From NCBI RefSeq assembly GCF_000186705.1, contig NZ_AEUE01000002.1, positions 351,826 to 415,825 on the forward strand: a stretch of 64,000 bases of DNA, in the 5' to 3' direction. The notes below the pieces were generated by a model that was given only the letters and a program-made list of their open reading frames with translations, was not told where the DNA came from and ran no database searches. Positions 36,350 to 45,441 of this stretch are shown piece by piece. The DNA comes from Citromicrobium sp. JLT1363 (GTDB taxonomy: Bacteria > Pseudomonadota > Alphaproteobacteria > Sphingomonadales > Sphingomonadaceae). The translations under genes and the position numbers were made by a program. Every line of letters starts with the position of its first letter. The first letter of the stretch is position 1.

Positions 36350-37051
36350 ATGGCGCGCAAACCACGAAGGCCCCTGTGGCTCAAGCTGCTGCTCGCGGTG
36401 CTCATCCTTGCGCCGCTGGGCGTGGGGCTGTGGCTGTGGTCGGACCTCAAGCAATGGCGCCCGCCCGAAAGCGAGTTTCCCGAACAGGGGGCCGATCTTT
36501 CGGCCAATACCGGCGATGTGAATTTCGCGGTGCTGAAGGGCAGCGGGGCGGATTTCGTCTATCTGCCCGCCACCGCGGGCGAGGGCGAGCAGGCGGGCGA
36601 CTTCAGCCGCAATCTTGCCGCTGCGCGCGCCGCGGGGCTGGAAGTGGGGGCGATCCACCGGTTCGACCCCTGCGTCCCGGCGGATGGGCAATCCGCCAAT
36701 TTCGTCACCATCGTGCCGCGCGACGAGGCTTTGCTGCCCCCCACAATCGCGCTGGTCGAGACGGGCGAGAATTGCCTGGAGCGCGCCAATAGCGGGCAGG
36801 TCCGCAGCGAGCTGACCATCCTCGCCAACCAGATAGAGGCGCATGCGGGCAAGCCCGCCATCCTCAAGCTGACGCGCGACTTCGAAGCCGCGCACGGCAT
36901 TGCCAGCCGGATCGAGCGCAACCTGTGGCTCGTGCGCACCCGGTTCGAACCCGATTATGGCGGCCGTCCGTGGCTGATCTGGACCGCGAACGAGAATTAC
37001 AACGGCCCGGCCAGCGAAGAGCCCATGGCCTGGGCGGTGGTGAGACCATGA
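36350..37051 (+). CDS. GH25 lysozyme-like membrane-anchored protein, probably degenerate
   Basis: A 233-residue protein with an N-terminal TM anchor (about 10-30) and a GH25-like barrel. The strand GADLSANTGDVNFAVLKGSGADFVYLPATAG aligns with GIDVSxxxGxIDW...G..FVYIKATEG of GH25 muramidases, with Asp49 in the first active-site place. At the DxE motif it has Leu135-Val-Glu137, so the Asp is missing and Glu is kept. Cell-wall binding or a weak lysozyme activity is possible. Its stop overlaps the start of cdd by 4 bases. Confidence 0.75.
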   Translation: MARKPRRPLWLKLLLAVLILAPLGVGLWLWSDLKQWRPPESEFPEQGADLSANTGDVNFAVLKGSGADFVYLPATAGEGEQAGDFSRNLAAARAAGLEVGAIHRFDPCVPADGQSANFVTIVPRDEALLPPTIALVETGENCLERANSGQVRSELTILANQIEAHAGKPAILKLTRDFEAAHGIASRIERNLWLVRTRFEPDYGGRPWLIWTANENYNGPASEEPMAWAVVRP

Positions 37052-37473
37052 GCGACAGAATGAACGAAAGCCTGATTGCGGCGGCGCGCGATGCGGCGAA
37101 AACCGCCTACGCGCCCTATTCGGACTATTCCGTGGGCGCGGCGCTGCGCTTTGCAGATGGCGCAATCGTCACCGGCACAAATGTCGAGAATGCGAGCTAC
37201 GGCCTCTCGCTATGCGCGGAGACGCTGGCGGTGGCCAAGGCGCTGGCCGAAGGGCGGCGCGGCGGGCTGGAAGCGGTCGCGGTGGTCGGCCCGGCGGACA
37301 AGGGCGACGGGCCCCCGATCACCCCGTGCGGCCGGTGCCGGCAGGTGCTGAACGAGATCGCGCAGCTGGGCGCCACGGACCCGGCGATCCTGTGCGTCGG
37401 CGCGCACGAGGTGCTGGAGCTGCGTCTGTCGGCACTGCTGCCGCACGGCTTCGGCCCCGCCCATCTGGATTAG
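37048..37473 (+). CDS. cdd: Cytidine deaminase
   Basis: Zinc-dependent deaminase of 141 residues that turns (deoxy)cytidine into (deoxy)uridine in pyrimidine salvage. The zinc and catalytic residues are complete: Cys56-Ala-Glu58 and Cys94 and Cys97 in TPCGRCRQVL. FYxPYSxYxVGAA-type substrate motif appears as YAPYSDYSVGAAL, and NVENASY is conserved. The length is that of the homotetrameric class. It overlaps the GH25-like gene (ATGA). Confidence 0.96.
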   Translation: MSDRMNESLIAAARDAAKTAYAPYSDYSVGAALRFADGAIVTGTNVENASYGLSLCAETLAVAKALAEGRRGGLEAVAVVGPADKGDGPPITPCGRCRQVLNEIAQLGATDPAILCVGAHEVLELRLSALLPHGFGPAHLD

Positions 37474-37509
37474 GCTTGCACTTCTCCCCCCAAGGGGAGG
37501 GGAGAAGTT

Positions 37510-38646
37510 CTAGTCCTCACTCTCCAGAAACTCGAGCAGCGCGCCCAGGCAGTCGCGGGCCAGCATGCGCGAGCGTTCCGGGCTCCAGCCCTGCACCTCG
37601 TCGGGGTGGTCGGCATTGTCCTTGAACGGCATTTCCAGCGTCATCGCGGTGGCGGCATAGCGTTCCGCCACCTGATTGGTGCTGATCGCCAGGTTGGCCT
37701 TGCCCGGGCCCGACTTGGGATAGCCCCTGGCGGTCTGGAAGTCGGGGCAGCGGCGTTCGAGGATGCGCTGATAGCGGTAGAAGCGCTCGCCCTGTTCGTC
37801 GCTCCAGCTCGGGATGCCTTCGAACCCTGCCAGGAACACCGCGTCGATCGCCTCGTCGCCGTGCACGTCCATCGCAAAATGGACGCCGCTTTCATCCATC
37901 GCGTTGCGAATCGCCAATACTTCGGGAGACCGTTCGGCGCTGGGCTCGGCCCATTCGCGGTTGAGGTTCACGCCCTTGGCATTGGTGCGCAGATGCCCGC
38001 GTGCGCTGCCATCGGGGTTGCAGTTGGGCACGATGTGGAAGCGGCACTTCTCGCGCAGCGCCCGGCCCAGCGTGTCCGACGGATCGCACAGCACCTGCAG
38101 CGCGCCTTCCATCCACCATTCGGCCATGCTTTCGCCCGGATGCTGGCGCGCATAGAGCCATGTCTGCACATCGCCCGTGCCCATGGCGAGGCAATCGAGC
38201 GAACGCCCGTCCAGCGTTTCGCCCAGCTTGCGATGCTCGACCCCTTCGGCGCTGGCCGAGATGGAGACCAGATCGTGATGGCGCTCCATCGAGAAAGGCG
38301 CGAAATAGGCGAACCAGGCGAGATCGCCTGCCGGCGCGAAGCGGATGGTGAGCGTGCCGCCTTCCTCGTCCTTGTCGAAGGTGGAGGGGGCGCGGCCCCA
38401 GAAGTCCCGGTCTTCGGAGACGCAGGCGTTATAGTCCGGCCAGCCCGCCGGATAGGCGGTGTCGTTCAGGCCGACGATCTTGAGCACCAGCTCGCGCCCG
38501 CCGCAATTGGCGACGCGGAAGTGGAACCACTGCTTGAATTCGCTGTCCTTGTCGTTCTTCAGGCGCAGCATCGCGCGCGCCTCGTTCACGGTCATCACGT
38601 CGATGTTGCCGCTGTCGAATGCGCTGTCGATGATGATGTTGCTCAA
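37510..38646 (-). CDS. M14 family carboxypeptidase, cytosolic-type
   Basis: Zinc carboxypeptidase of 378 residues with no signal peptide. The N-terminal beta domain (about 1-125) precedes the catalytic domain. Zinc ligands are in [16 protein letters not shown] (HxxE) and [12 protein letters not shown] (His). [23 protein letters not shown] is the substrate-binding region with conserved Asn-Arg. [10 protein letters not shown] supplies the catalytic Glu. This architecture is that of the cytosolic carboxypeptidase (Nna1-like/M14B-C) group. The start overlaps the stop of the upstream lipoprotein gene by 4 bases. Confidence 0.92.
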   Translation of the reverse strand: MSNIIIDSAFDSGNIDVMTVNEARAMLRLKNDKDSEFKQWFHFRVANCGGRELVLKIVGLNDTAYPAGWPDYNACVSEDRDFWGRAPSTFDKDEEGGTLTIRFAPAGDLAWFAYFAPFSMERHHDLVSISASAEGVEHRKLGETLDGRSLDCLAMGTGDVQTWLYARQHPGESMAEWWMEGALQVLCDPSDTLGRALREKCRFHIVPNCNPDGSARGHLRTNAKGVNLNREWAEPSAERSPEVLAIRNAMDESGVHFAMDVHGDEAIDAVFLAGFEGIPSWSDEQGERFYRYQRILERRCPDFQTARGYPKSGPGKANLAISTNQVAERYAATAMTLEMPFKDNADHPDEVQGWSPERSRMLARDCLGALLEFLESED

Positions 38647-39254
38647 GGATTGACCTCCACTTCGATGGTTTCGCCGTTATTGCCGGGGAAGCCGCGGAAC
38701 AGCGCTTCGGCGAGCGCATCGGCGGCTGGCTGGTTTTGTGCAAGGGGCGATCCTCCAGGCGCATCGAGCAGGGCGCGGCCTTCCCACAGAACCCTGCCCG
38801 ATTCCGAATCGCGAATGCGCACTTCCATGCGTGTCACCACACGGTCGTCCGATCCGCCGCCCAGATTGATGCCAAGGCCCAGTCCCACGCCGCTGCCGTA
38901 GGACCCGGTCGAACCGCCCGCGCCCACGCTGACCGGGCCACGCCGGTCGAGGTCTTCGAGGGTCGAACGCTCGACACGCACGCTGGCGGTCTGGCGGGCG
39001 GAGGCGCGGGTATCGTCGACATAGCCATAGGCGGCCAGTTCCCGCGCCACGGCCGCCTTGTACGGCGTCAGCGCGAGGCCCTGTTCGCCCGATCCGGGCG
39101 CGGTTTCCACGAACAGGCGCGCATTGCCCAGCTGCGCGCGCGCATCCGTATCCACGAAGCGGGTCACTTCGATGGGACCGGCCGGGCGCGGCGTGGCGCA
39201 GGCGGAAAGCGCGAGCGGCAGGGCGGCGAGAGCGATTGCAATGCGGGCCTTCAT
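38643..39254 (-). CDS. Lipoprotein, DUF4136-like
   Basis: A 203-residue lipoprotein (lipobox LSAC, Cys19) with a strong AGGAGG ribosome-binding site. The part after the signal ([10 protein letters not shown]...[23 protein letters not shown]) resembles DUF4136 proteins, where a short-chain outer-membrane or periplasmic beta domain recurs. A Gly-rich low-complexity stretch ([27 protein letters not shown]) lies at about 118-145. Function unknown. It is coupled to the M14 peptidase gene (ATGA overlap). Confidence 0.82.
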   Translation of the reverse strand: MKARIAIALAALPLALSACATPRPAGPIEVTRFVDTDARAQLGNARLFVETAPGSGEQGLALTPYKAAVARELAAYGYVDDTRASARQTASVRVERSTLEDLDRRGPVSVGAGGSTGSYGSGVGLGLGINLGGGSDDRVVTRMEVRIRDSESGRVLWEGRALLDAPGGSPLAQNQPAADALAEALFRGFPGNNGETIEVEVNP

Positions 39255-39341
39255 GACAAAGTGCCTCCTGTTCAATATTGGCAGTGCTGTGGCGCCAACG
39301 CACGAAGCCTGCAATCCGTGCCATGCACAGGAGGGATTTGC

Positions 39342-39369
39342 TTGACTTTCGCGTGGTGCGACATACATG
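39342..39369 (+). promoter_or_regulatory. Candidate promoter of rpmJ
   Basis: TTGACT and TACATG are spaced by 16 bases, about 85 bases before the rpmJ start. The -35 is close to the sigma-70 consensus and the -10 is weak. The call rests on pattern only. Confidence 0.35.
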
Positions 39370-39453
39370 GCACCGCAATGACGACGGCATCGGGAGATGG
39401 TCTTCCGGTGCCGATTTCTTTTGAAAAGTCCAGTTTACTCGCAGGGTAATGCC

Positions 39454-39579
39454 ATGAAGATTCGCAACAGCCTCAAGTCGCTCAAGAAGCGCCACCGCGA
39501 CAATCGGGTGATTCGCCGTCGTGGCCGCACCTATGTCATCAACAAGACGAACAAGCGCATGAAGGCCCGCCAGGGCTGA
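39454..39579 (+). CDS. rpmJ: 50S ribosomal protein L36
   Basis: A 41-residue basic protein, [20 protein letters not shown]... ending NKRMKARQG, matching bacterial L36 of the alphaproteobacterial, cysteine-free type (no zinc-ribbon CxxC). It is a component of the large ribosomal subunit. A GCAGGGTAATG leader provides a weak ribosome-binding site. It stands alone and is followed by a strong terminator. Confidence 0.95.
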   Translation: MKIRNSLKSLKKRHRDNRVIRRRGRTYVINKTNKRMKARQG

Positions 39580-39674
39580 TGCCCGCCATGGCGACCTGCA
39601 TCGCTGGCTGATTTTCAAGGCATGCGCGCGGGCGGTTCGCCCCGCGCATCGCCGGCTCGCGCGTCATGCGCACG

Positions 39675-39712
39675 AAAAAAGCCCTCCGCGCCTTGTGGCC
39701 GGAGGGCTTTTT
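39675..39712. terminator. Bidirectional intrinsic terminator between rpmJ and CC_3452-family gene
   Basis: AAAAAGCCCTCCG pairs with CGGAGGGCTTTTT over 13 bases. Both strands end in a T-run, so it can stop rpmJ (+) and the convergent gene at 39789-40142 (-). Confidence 0.92.
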
Positions 39713-39788
39713 GCTTGGGCCCGCCCTTGAAGGGCTCGCCCGGATTGGCCCGGTCGGGAGGGGGCGACCGGGCCCGGAGAGGCCGCGA

Positions 39789-40142
39789 TCAGCCTTCGGT
39801 CTGCTCTGCCCGGCATTCGGCCAGAGCCTCTGCGTCGAGGTCCGTGCCCGCGACCGAGAAGGAGGCGACAGGGCCGAACTCTTCCGCGACGGACTTGCAC
39901 ACGTTGGCGGGGCGCGAACGGGCCTGGGTGCCCACGCAGATCGTGCCCGAGCAGATGAAGGTGCCGCCGCGGATGATTTCCTGGCGGCGCTCAACCGGCT
40001 GTTCCAGCGTGGCGCGGTAATAGGCGCCCGAACGCGCCATCGCGGGCGTGGGCGAGAGCGCGGCGCCGAAGGTGACGGCGGTGGTGAGCATGGCGATGCC
40101 GGCGATCGCGGCCTGGCGAAGCGGGGTCTTGGGAAGGGTCAT
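39789..40142 (-). CDS. CC_3452 family protein, exported
   Basis: A 117-residue protein with a signal peptide (about 1-35, ending AMA-RS). The mature part has YYRATLEQPVERRQEIIRGGTFICSGTICVG, SRPANVCKSVAEEFGPVASFSVAG and a final LAEC, which match the CC_3452 family of alphaproteobacteria as I remember it. It has four Cys in the mature chain, likely forming two disulfides. Start chosen at 40142 for the signal peptide. Function unknown. Confidence 0.85.
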   Translation of the reverse strand: MTLPKTPLRQAAIAGIAMLTTAVTFGAALSPTPAMARSGAYYRATLEQPVERRQEIIRGGTFICSGTICVGTQARSRPANVCKSVAEEFGPVASFSVAGTDLDAEALAECRAEQTEG

Positions 40143-40319
40143 CTCGGGCTCCTTTGCGTCGGTATTTCCTTGCGCAAAACCGGGGGCGTCCGGTCCGGCG
40201 AAAGTTAGGTTGCGAATCGCCACCTACACAGCTACGTTTTAAGTTGCAACTGAAAATGCAGTTTCAATTTTGTGACCGCCATCATCTGGAGTAGGCTTGG
40301 CGGGATCTGGAGAACCGAG

Positions 40320-40895
40320 ATGGGAACAGACGTTCGCGAGCCCCTGAAGGAACTGAGCGCCTGCGGCCTGCCCGCAGCGCTGGAAGTGATGGGGGAGCGG
40401 TGGAGCTTCATGATCCTGCGCGCAAGCTTCAACGGCGTGCATCACTTCGAGGAATTCCTCAGCGAGCTGGGCATTGCGCGCAACATCCTGTCCAACCGGC
40501 TCAGCCGACTGGTCGAACACGGCATTCTCGACCGGGTGCAGGACGAGGCGGACCGCAGGCGGGTGGAATACTGCCTGACCGAAAAGGGCTTCGATCTGCT
40601 GCCCGCCATGGTCTCCCTGCGGCACTGGGGGCTCAAGTACGGGGTGGAGAATGTCGGGATGGACCCGGTGATCGTGGACGAGCGGGACCGGATGCCCATC
40701 GGCCCGGTGGCGATGCTGGCGCATGACGGGCGCATACTGGGTCCCGCCGATCTCAACATGATCGCGCGCAAGGACCTGCCCGAGGCCGGGCGCGACCGGC
40801 GCGAAGGCACGCCTGCCGACGCGCCGCACGCGCTTCACAATTGCGACGATCCGGGCGACGCTCTGGATGCCGAGCCGCGCGAGGCGGCGGAGTAG
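40320..40895 (+). CDS. HxlR family transcriptional regulator
   Basis: A 191-residue regulator. The winged helix-turn-helix (about 12-105) carries the HxlR pattern GERWSFMILRASFNGVHHFEEF, LGIARNILSNRLSRLVEHGIL and YCLTEKGFDLLPAMVSLRHWG. The C-terminal 80 residues are not part of the usual HxlR domain and contain a basic to Pro-rich tail. I start it at 40320; an in-frame ATG at 40272 is also possible. There is no adjacent target gene that stands out. Confidence 0.88.
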   Translation: MGTDVREPLKELSACGLPAALEVMGERWSFMILRASFNGVHHFEEFLSELGIARNILSNRLSRLVEHGILDRVQDEADRRRVEYCLTEKGFDLLPAMVSLRHWGLKYGVENVGMDPVIVDERDRMPIGPVAMLAHDGRILGPADLNMIARKDLPEAGRDRREGTPADAPHALHNCDDPGDALDAEPREAAE

Positions 40896-40919
40896 GATTA
40901 GCTCCGGCCTGGCCCCGGA

Positions 40920-41396
40920 TCAGCCCGGCCAGTGGCCGCCTTGCCGGCATTTGGGAATACCCTGATCGCGGGTTTGCACGAGCAGCTGATAAAACGGTTC
41001 GAGGCCGTTCGCCGCTGCCGGATCATAGTCTGCCAGAGGTTGGCTCATCATCCTGATCGCCTGGCAGGTGCGGGCACTCATCACACCGTCCTGGACTGCA
41101 TATCCGGCGGCGATCGTCATCATCGGCAGGCTCTTTGCGATCGCCAGTGCGGTGCGCTGTGCAGGGGTGGATGCCTGTGCGGAGCGTTCGAACAGGATGG
41201 TCGCATCGTAAACCGCCTTGCACTCGGCGATCAGCGGTTCGGTATAGCCCCCGTTGACGGCGGCCGAGTTGCAGCGGTGTGCAGCGATGATCCGGGCATC
41301 GTAGGGGTCGGCGCGGGAGAATGTGCGCGCCTGTGCATCCGAAGGCATGGGCAACGCGGCAAGGAGCGTTCCCAGCGCGGCGAGAAGCGGCCTCAT
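40920..41396 (-). CDS. Secreted protein of unknown function
   Basis: A 158-residue protein with a signal peptide ending near AQA-RT (residue 24). Three Cys in the mature part (in AHRCNSA, IAECKAV and SARTCQA) plus one near the end. The central region is helical. I do not recognise a family. It is the third of three same-strand exported proteins (42881 down to 40920); a 16-base gap separates it from the Hcp-like gene. Confidence 0.65.
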   Translation of the reverse strand: MRPLLAALGTLLAALPMPSDAQARTFSRADPYDARIIAAHRCNSAAVNGGYTEPLIAECKAVYDATILFERSAQASTPAQRTALAIAKSLPMMTIAAGYAVQDGVMSARTCQAIRMMSQPLADYDPAAANGLEPFYQLLVQTRDQGIPKCRQGGHWPG

Positions 41397-41412
41397 CGTG
41401 AAGCAGCCCGGA

Positions 41413-42360
41413 TCAGCAATATTTGTTGACCGGATTGCCCAGGCACAGGTTCTTTTCATATCGTCTCCAGTTCGCAATATCGCGCGCAGAGCTGCCGAAA
41501 GGCGTGGTCGGCGTGCGTACCCGGCCCGGCGAGGTGTAGCCCGCGTCATTGGCCTGCGATCGCCACTGGGAGGCCTGCCGGGCCGCCGCCTCGCGGCGCA
41601 CACGGGCATCCTCGGCGGCCTGTTGCTGGCGGTCTTCGTAGTCGACCCGCTTCTTCAGCCGCGCAGCGTCGGGGCAGCTTGCCTGAAGCCCGGTCTCGCA
41701 CGCCTTCGTGTGGAACCTGTACGCGCGGCGGTGATCCCAGTTGGCCTCCAGCGCCTGCGCCCACGCGCGGCAGGCGGTGCCCGATTCATACCGCTCGCAC
41801 AGCGTTTCGGAGAGATCGTAGGTGATCGCGTTGTAGAAGCCCTTCTCGTTGCGGAAGTAGGCGAGCGCCTGATAGCAGGTGCCCGGCGCCGCGCCCTGCA
41901 TGCACACGTCGGCCATCACCAGCGCGCGCTTGGCCGGATCGGTGGTGTCGAAATCGTCCCACGGGCGGCAAAGATCGTGCATTCCCTCGAAGCAGGAGAC
42001 GCGGGCGAACATGTGCGAGATCGGGTAGGGGTCTTCATCGAAGGTGGTGTTCCTGAACCGGCGAAAGCCGATCTCGCACCGGTCCTGATCCCCGGCGAGG
42101 CAGGTCTTGAGCCACGTGGTCGCGACGTCGCGGTCGGTCCGGCCGAACAGCTGGGCCGCCAGTTCGACCGCCCGGTCGCACGCCGCGCGGTCGGCGGAGC
42201 TGCACGCTTCGAGGCTGGCCCACCATTGCGACTTCGCGCCGGTCGGTGCCTCCTGCGCGGCGGCTGGCACCGCCGCCGTGGCGACGATGACAGCAAGCAA
42301 TGTCGCCAGCACCGGGATCAGCAACGCCGCCACCTTCACAGCGGTCAGCCGCGTGCGCAT
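41413..42360 (-). CDS. Cys-rich Sel1-like (Hcp-type) repeat protein, exported
   Basis: A 315-residue protein with a signal peptide (cleavage near AAA-QE, residue 36). Six Cys pairs recur at 53/61, 87/95, 123/131, 153/162, 188/197 and 221/229, so each pair is 8-9 residues apart and the pairs repeat about every 30-36 residues. This matches the disulfide-bridged Sel1-like repeats of Helicobacter Hcp proteins, which form alpha/alpha solenoids and bind partners. The C-terminal third is Arg/Gln-rich. The start overlaps the preceding gene (ATGA). Binding partner unknown. Confidence 0.72.
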   Translation of the reverse strand: MRTRLTAVKVAALLIPVLATLLAVIVATAAVPAAAQEAPTGAKSQWWASLEACSSADRAACDRAVELAAQLFGRTDRDVATTWLKTCLAGDQDRCEIGFRRFRNTTFDEDPYPISHMFARVSCFEGMHDLCRPWDDFDTTDPAKRALVMADVCMQGAAPGTCYQALAYFRNEKGFYNAITYDLSETLCERYESGTACRAWAQALEANWDHRRAYRFHTKACETGLQASCPDAARLKKRVDYEDRQQQAAEDARVRREAAARQASQWRSQANDAGYTSPGRVRTPTTPFGSSARDIANWRRYEKNLCLGNPVNKYC

Positions 42361-42881
42361 CAGCTGTTATCGGCTTCGCAATCGTCCAGCGCGGTCCACA
42401 GCGCGCCCGAACCGGTCCAGGTGAACGGGCCGTAGGTGTTGCCATCCATCTCGACCGAGAAGGAGCTTTTCCCCCTCAGGGCCGCGTAGGTCGCGTCGGA
42501 GGCCGCACCCGGACCCCAGCCGCCCCAGATATATTCCTCGAAGCCGCCGACATCGTAGCCGCCCGAGCGCGAGGGAGCGCTGGTGCCGGTATCGAAGGCG
42601 ACGGTGACGGGGAAATTCTCCTGCATGTCGGCATCTCGAAAATTGACCATGAACGGGCCGTAGACCTGGACGCTCAGGTTCCCGTCGCGCAGCCGGCGCG
42701 AGAATTCGGCGCGAACCTCCCTGCCTTCGGCATCCTTGCGGAACACGCTGACGTTGCACACGCCGTTGCCGTACTCGGTGGCGAGGCCGTTGGCGTCGGG
42801 CTTCGGCCCGTGGACGAAGGTGATGCCCTGAAGCGCGACGGCGGGTGAAAGGGCGAGGGCGATGGCCGTGGCGATGCTCAT
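42360..42881 (-). CDS. Secreted protein of unknown function
   Basis: A 173-residue protein with a hydrophobic N-terminus (about 3-18) that can act as a signal peptide. The mature part looks beta-rich (GITFVHGPKPDANGL, LSVQVYGPFMVNFRD, FSVEMDGNTYGPFTWTG), with a Cys near the start and another near the end that may pair. I do not recognise the family. It is coupled to the Hcp-like gene by a 4-base overlap, so the two may act together. Confidence 0.65.
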   Translation of the reverse strand: MSIATAIALALSPAVALQGITFVHGPKPDANGLATEYGNGVCNVSVFRKDAEGREVRAEFSRRLRDGNLSVQVYGPFMVNFRDADMQENFPVTVAFDTGTSAPSRSGGYDVGGFEEYIWGGWGPGAASDATYAALRGKSSFSVEMDGNTYGPFTWTGSGALWTALDDCEADNS

Positions 42882-42996
42882 GCGAAAAGACTCCCGGTGG
42901 ATAATGACCGGGCAGCCTAATCGGCCTGCGCGCGCGCTCCAGTTACAAATTCTGTCAGGTTTGGGTTTTCGCAGGCGGAAGGCCTCCGGACGCTCC

Positions 42997-44121
42997 TCAG
43001 GCCCACACCTCGATATTGTCCCGTCGCGCGACGCGGATCGGCAGTTCCACCTCCACCAGCGGCGTCAGCTCGTGCGCGGCGAACAGCGCTGTCGCCGCAG
43101 GATGGCGGCCTGCGTCGATCAGCCGCTGCCACAGGAAGACCGTGTAGGGCTGCACGCCGCCCGTGTAATCGACCCCGCGGAACGAGGTTTCGACCTGGCC
43201 GATCACGCGGCGGTGCGGCTTGTCGGTCACCGGGTCTCCCGGCTGCGGCTGATGCCCGGCCACATAGTCGCGCAGGAAGGCGAGCCGGTCGGTCATGTCG
43301 GGCACGAGCTCGTGCGCGATCTGCGCGAGCAGCGGCGGGAGCGTATCGGGCAGGCCGTCCTCGGGAAACGCGGGCGCGGGCTGCGCGAAATCGACGGAGT
43401 CGAGGTCGGGTGCATGCATCCGCTCGACCCAGCGGAACACGCGCGGCGCCTCGCGCTGCATGATCCCCAGCGGCACCGGATCGCGCCCCAGATGCGCGAA
43501 GAGCGGGCCGAACATGGCGTAGTCGGCGATGCTCGGCGTGGCGCCCAGCAGGAAGGGATAGACCGCGAAATGCGCATCGAGGTTGGCGAGCAGTTCGTGG
43601 TAGCTCTCCTCGATCGCGGGGATCGTCGCAGGATCGACGCCCAGCATCGGCAGGTAGGAGTTCATCCGCGCCATCGTGGCTTCGGCACGGTCCGCATCGC
43701 CGCCGGTGGCGAAGGCATCGCGCAGGAACAGCTCCTGCTCTGCCAGATAGCTCCAGCGGTAATGCATCGCGTGGCGCGTCAGCCCGACCACCGCGTAGAG
43801 TTCGAACAGGTGCGCAAGCGCCAGCAGCCGGGCATCGCCGGGGTAGGCGGGGTGGGGCACCGGCACGCCATCCTCCCCCTCGAAATGGTCGATGATGTCG
43901 ACCGTGTCCTGGATGATCGTGCCGTCGGGCAGCTCCACCACCGGAATGATCGCGCGGCCGATCGCGGGCATCACCCGCTCAGCGAAACCGGGATCGGTCG
44001 GCGCGCGCTCGACATAGGCGATGCGCTGCTTGCGCAGGTAGGCGCGCGCGCGGCCGGTGTAGAGCGAGTGGGGCAGGCCCCACAGGGTAACCGGTCGATT
44101 GGGGGGCTGGGTCATGGGCAT
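42997..44121 (-). CDS. Glutathione S-transferase family protein, long form
   Basis: A 374-residue protein. The N-terminal thioredoxin-like domain is LWGLPHSLYTGRARAYLRKQRIAYVE...IIPVVELPDGTIIQDTVDIIDHFE (the cis-Pro and Ser/Thr-Asp glutathione site are recognisable). A helical GST domain follows with ATPSIADYAMFGPLFAHLGRD. Usual GSTs have about 200-230 residues; this has some 130 extra at the C-terminus. The active-site region has Ser-Leu-Tyr rather than Cys. GGAG lies 5 bases before the first ATG; an ATG 6 bases on is an alternative start. Confidence 0.85.
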   Translation of the reverse strand: MPMTQPPNRPVTLWGLPHSLYTGRARAYLRKQRIAYVERAPTDPGFAERVMPAIGRAIIPVVELPDGTIIQDTVDIIDHFEGEDGVPVPHPAYPGDARLLALAHLFELYAVVGLTRHAMHYRWSYLAEQELFLRDAFATGGDADRAEATMARMNSYLPMLGVDPATIPAIEESYHELLANLDAHFAVYPFLLGATPSIADYAMFGPLFAHLGRDPVPLGIMQREAPRVFRWVERMHAPDLDSVDFAQPAPAFPEDGLPDTLPPLLAQIAHELVPDMTDRLAFLRDYVAGHQPQPGDPVTDKPHRRVIGQVETSFRGVDYTGGVQPYTVFLWQRLIDAGRHPAATALFAAHELTPLVEVELPIRVARRDNIEVWA

Positions 44122-44176
44122 CCTTTCTCCGGACGGCTGACTATCGGCGTTGCCCTCGCGCGTCGAGCATGCCCGA

Positions 44177-45136
44177 TCAGGCCCCCGGCACCAGCGGTTC
44201 GGGCCCGGCGGGGACGATGCCGTACGGATTGATGCGCTCGTGGCTCTCGTAATAGTGGTGCCGGATGTGCTCGAAATTGACGGTCTGCTCCATCCCGTCG
44301 AGCGCGAGCACGCGGCGCGTCAGGGCGGCGAGGTTCGGATAGTCGGCGATCCGGCGCACGTTGCACTTGAAATGCGTGTGATAGACAGGGTCGAAGCGGA
44401 TCAGCGTGGTCCACAGGCGGATATCCGCCTCGGTCAGCCGGTCGCCCACCAGCCACTCGCGCCCCTCCAGCCGCTCCTCCAGTTCGTCGAGCACTTCGAA
44501 CAGCGGGCCGACGGCCTTTTCGTACGCGTCCTGCGAGGTCGCGAAGCCCGCCTTGTAGACGCCGTTGTTCACAGCATCATAGACCCGGTCGTTCAGCGTA
44601 TCGATCTCGTCGCGGTGGCCTTGCGGGTAGAGATCGAGCTCTTTCGCGCCGCACTGGTCGAACGCGCTGCCGAGCATGCGCAGGATATCCGCGCTCTCGT
44701 TGTTGACGATGGTCTGGTTCTTCGTGTCCCACAGCACGGGCACGGTGACGTGGCCTGAATAATCGGGCTTGGCGCGGGTGTAGACCTGGTGGAGATGATC
44801 GGCATCCATCAGCGGATCGGGGGTGACGCATGGTCCCTCGCGGAAGGACCAGCCGCCTTCCTTCATCAGCCAGTGAACCACTACCAGCTCGATCTGGTCG
44901 GCGAGGCCTTTGAGGTGCCGCGCGGCATTGGCGCGGTGCGCCCACGGGCAGGCGAGACTGATGTAGAGCCGGTAACGTCCCGGCTCCGCCTTAAAGCCGC
45001 CATCGCCGGTGGGGCCGGGCGATCCATCGGGCGTGATCCAGTTGCGAAACGCGCTCTCGTCGCGCTCGAACTCGCCCGAATCCTCGTCGTTATGCGCCCA
45101 TTCGTCGTGCCATTCGCCGTTCTTGAGAAAGCCCAT
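44177..45136 (-). CDS. Glutathionyl-hydroquinone reductase (Xi-class GST)
   Basis: A 319-residue enzyme that reduces glutathionyl-hydroquinones. The N-terminal motif YISLACPWAHRANAARHLKGL carries the CPWAHR active site with the catalytic Cys of Xi-class GSTs (YqjG, PcpF). VPVLWDTKNQTIVNNESADILRM gives the glutathione-binding ESxDI element. The C-terminus VNFEHIRHHYYESHERINPYGIVPAGP is diagnostic. The start at 45136 yields the family's normal N-terminus (MGFLKNGEWHDEW). It lies close to the long GST on the same strand. Confidence 0.95.
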   Translation of the reverse strand: MGFLKNGEWHDEWAHNDEDSGEFERDESAFRNWITPDGSPGPTGDGGFKAEPGRYRLYISLACPWAHRANAARHLKGLADQIELVVVHWLMKEGGWSFREGPCVTPDPLMDADHLHQVYTRAKPDYSGHVTVPVLWDTKNQTIVNNESADILRMLGSAFDQCGAKELDLYPQGHRDEIDTLNDRVYDAVNNGVYKAGFATSQDAYEKAVGPLFEVLDELEERLEGREWLVGDRLTEADIRLWTTLIRFDPVYHTHFKCNVRRIADYPNLAALTRRVLALDGMEQTVNFEHIRHHYYESHERINPYGIVPAGPEPLVPGA

Positions 45137-45441
45137 TGCCTTGTGCCTCGCTGCTGGAAGGTATGTGCGATCAAGCGCGGGGGCGCGGGGGACGTTCCCG
45201 GGCGGCGCGGGGCGAGGACAGGCTCGCCGTCGACGCGCGAAACCTGTTGCCTGCCGCGCGGACCGGGTGTATTTCGTACGCACGTTACCGGGCCCCTCTG
45301 GCGAGCGCACAGCGCGCTCGTGATGTCGGAACGCAGTCTCTTGCGTAATCCGGGCCCTTTCGATGACCTTGCCATTCGACCTATCGACGAGCGTGCAGCA
45401 TGTCGCCGCGCCATGCCTGCCATGCGGGGGCGAGGCGTAGC
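45137..45441. other. Intergenic region, 305 bp
   Basis: Divergent space between the glutathionyl-hydroquinone reductase gene (minus) and a small membrane-protein gene (plus). It is GC-rich with short homopolymer-like runs. I see no convincing gene, RNA, terminator or operator in it. Confidence 0.6.
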
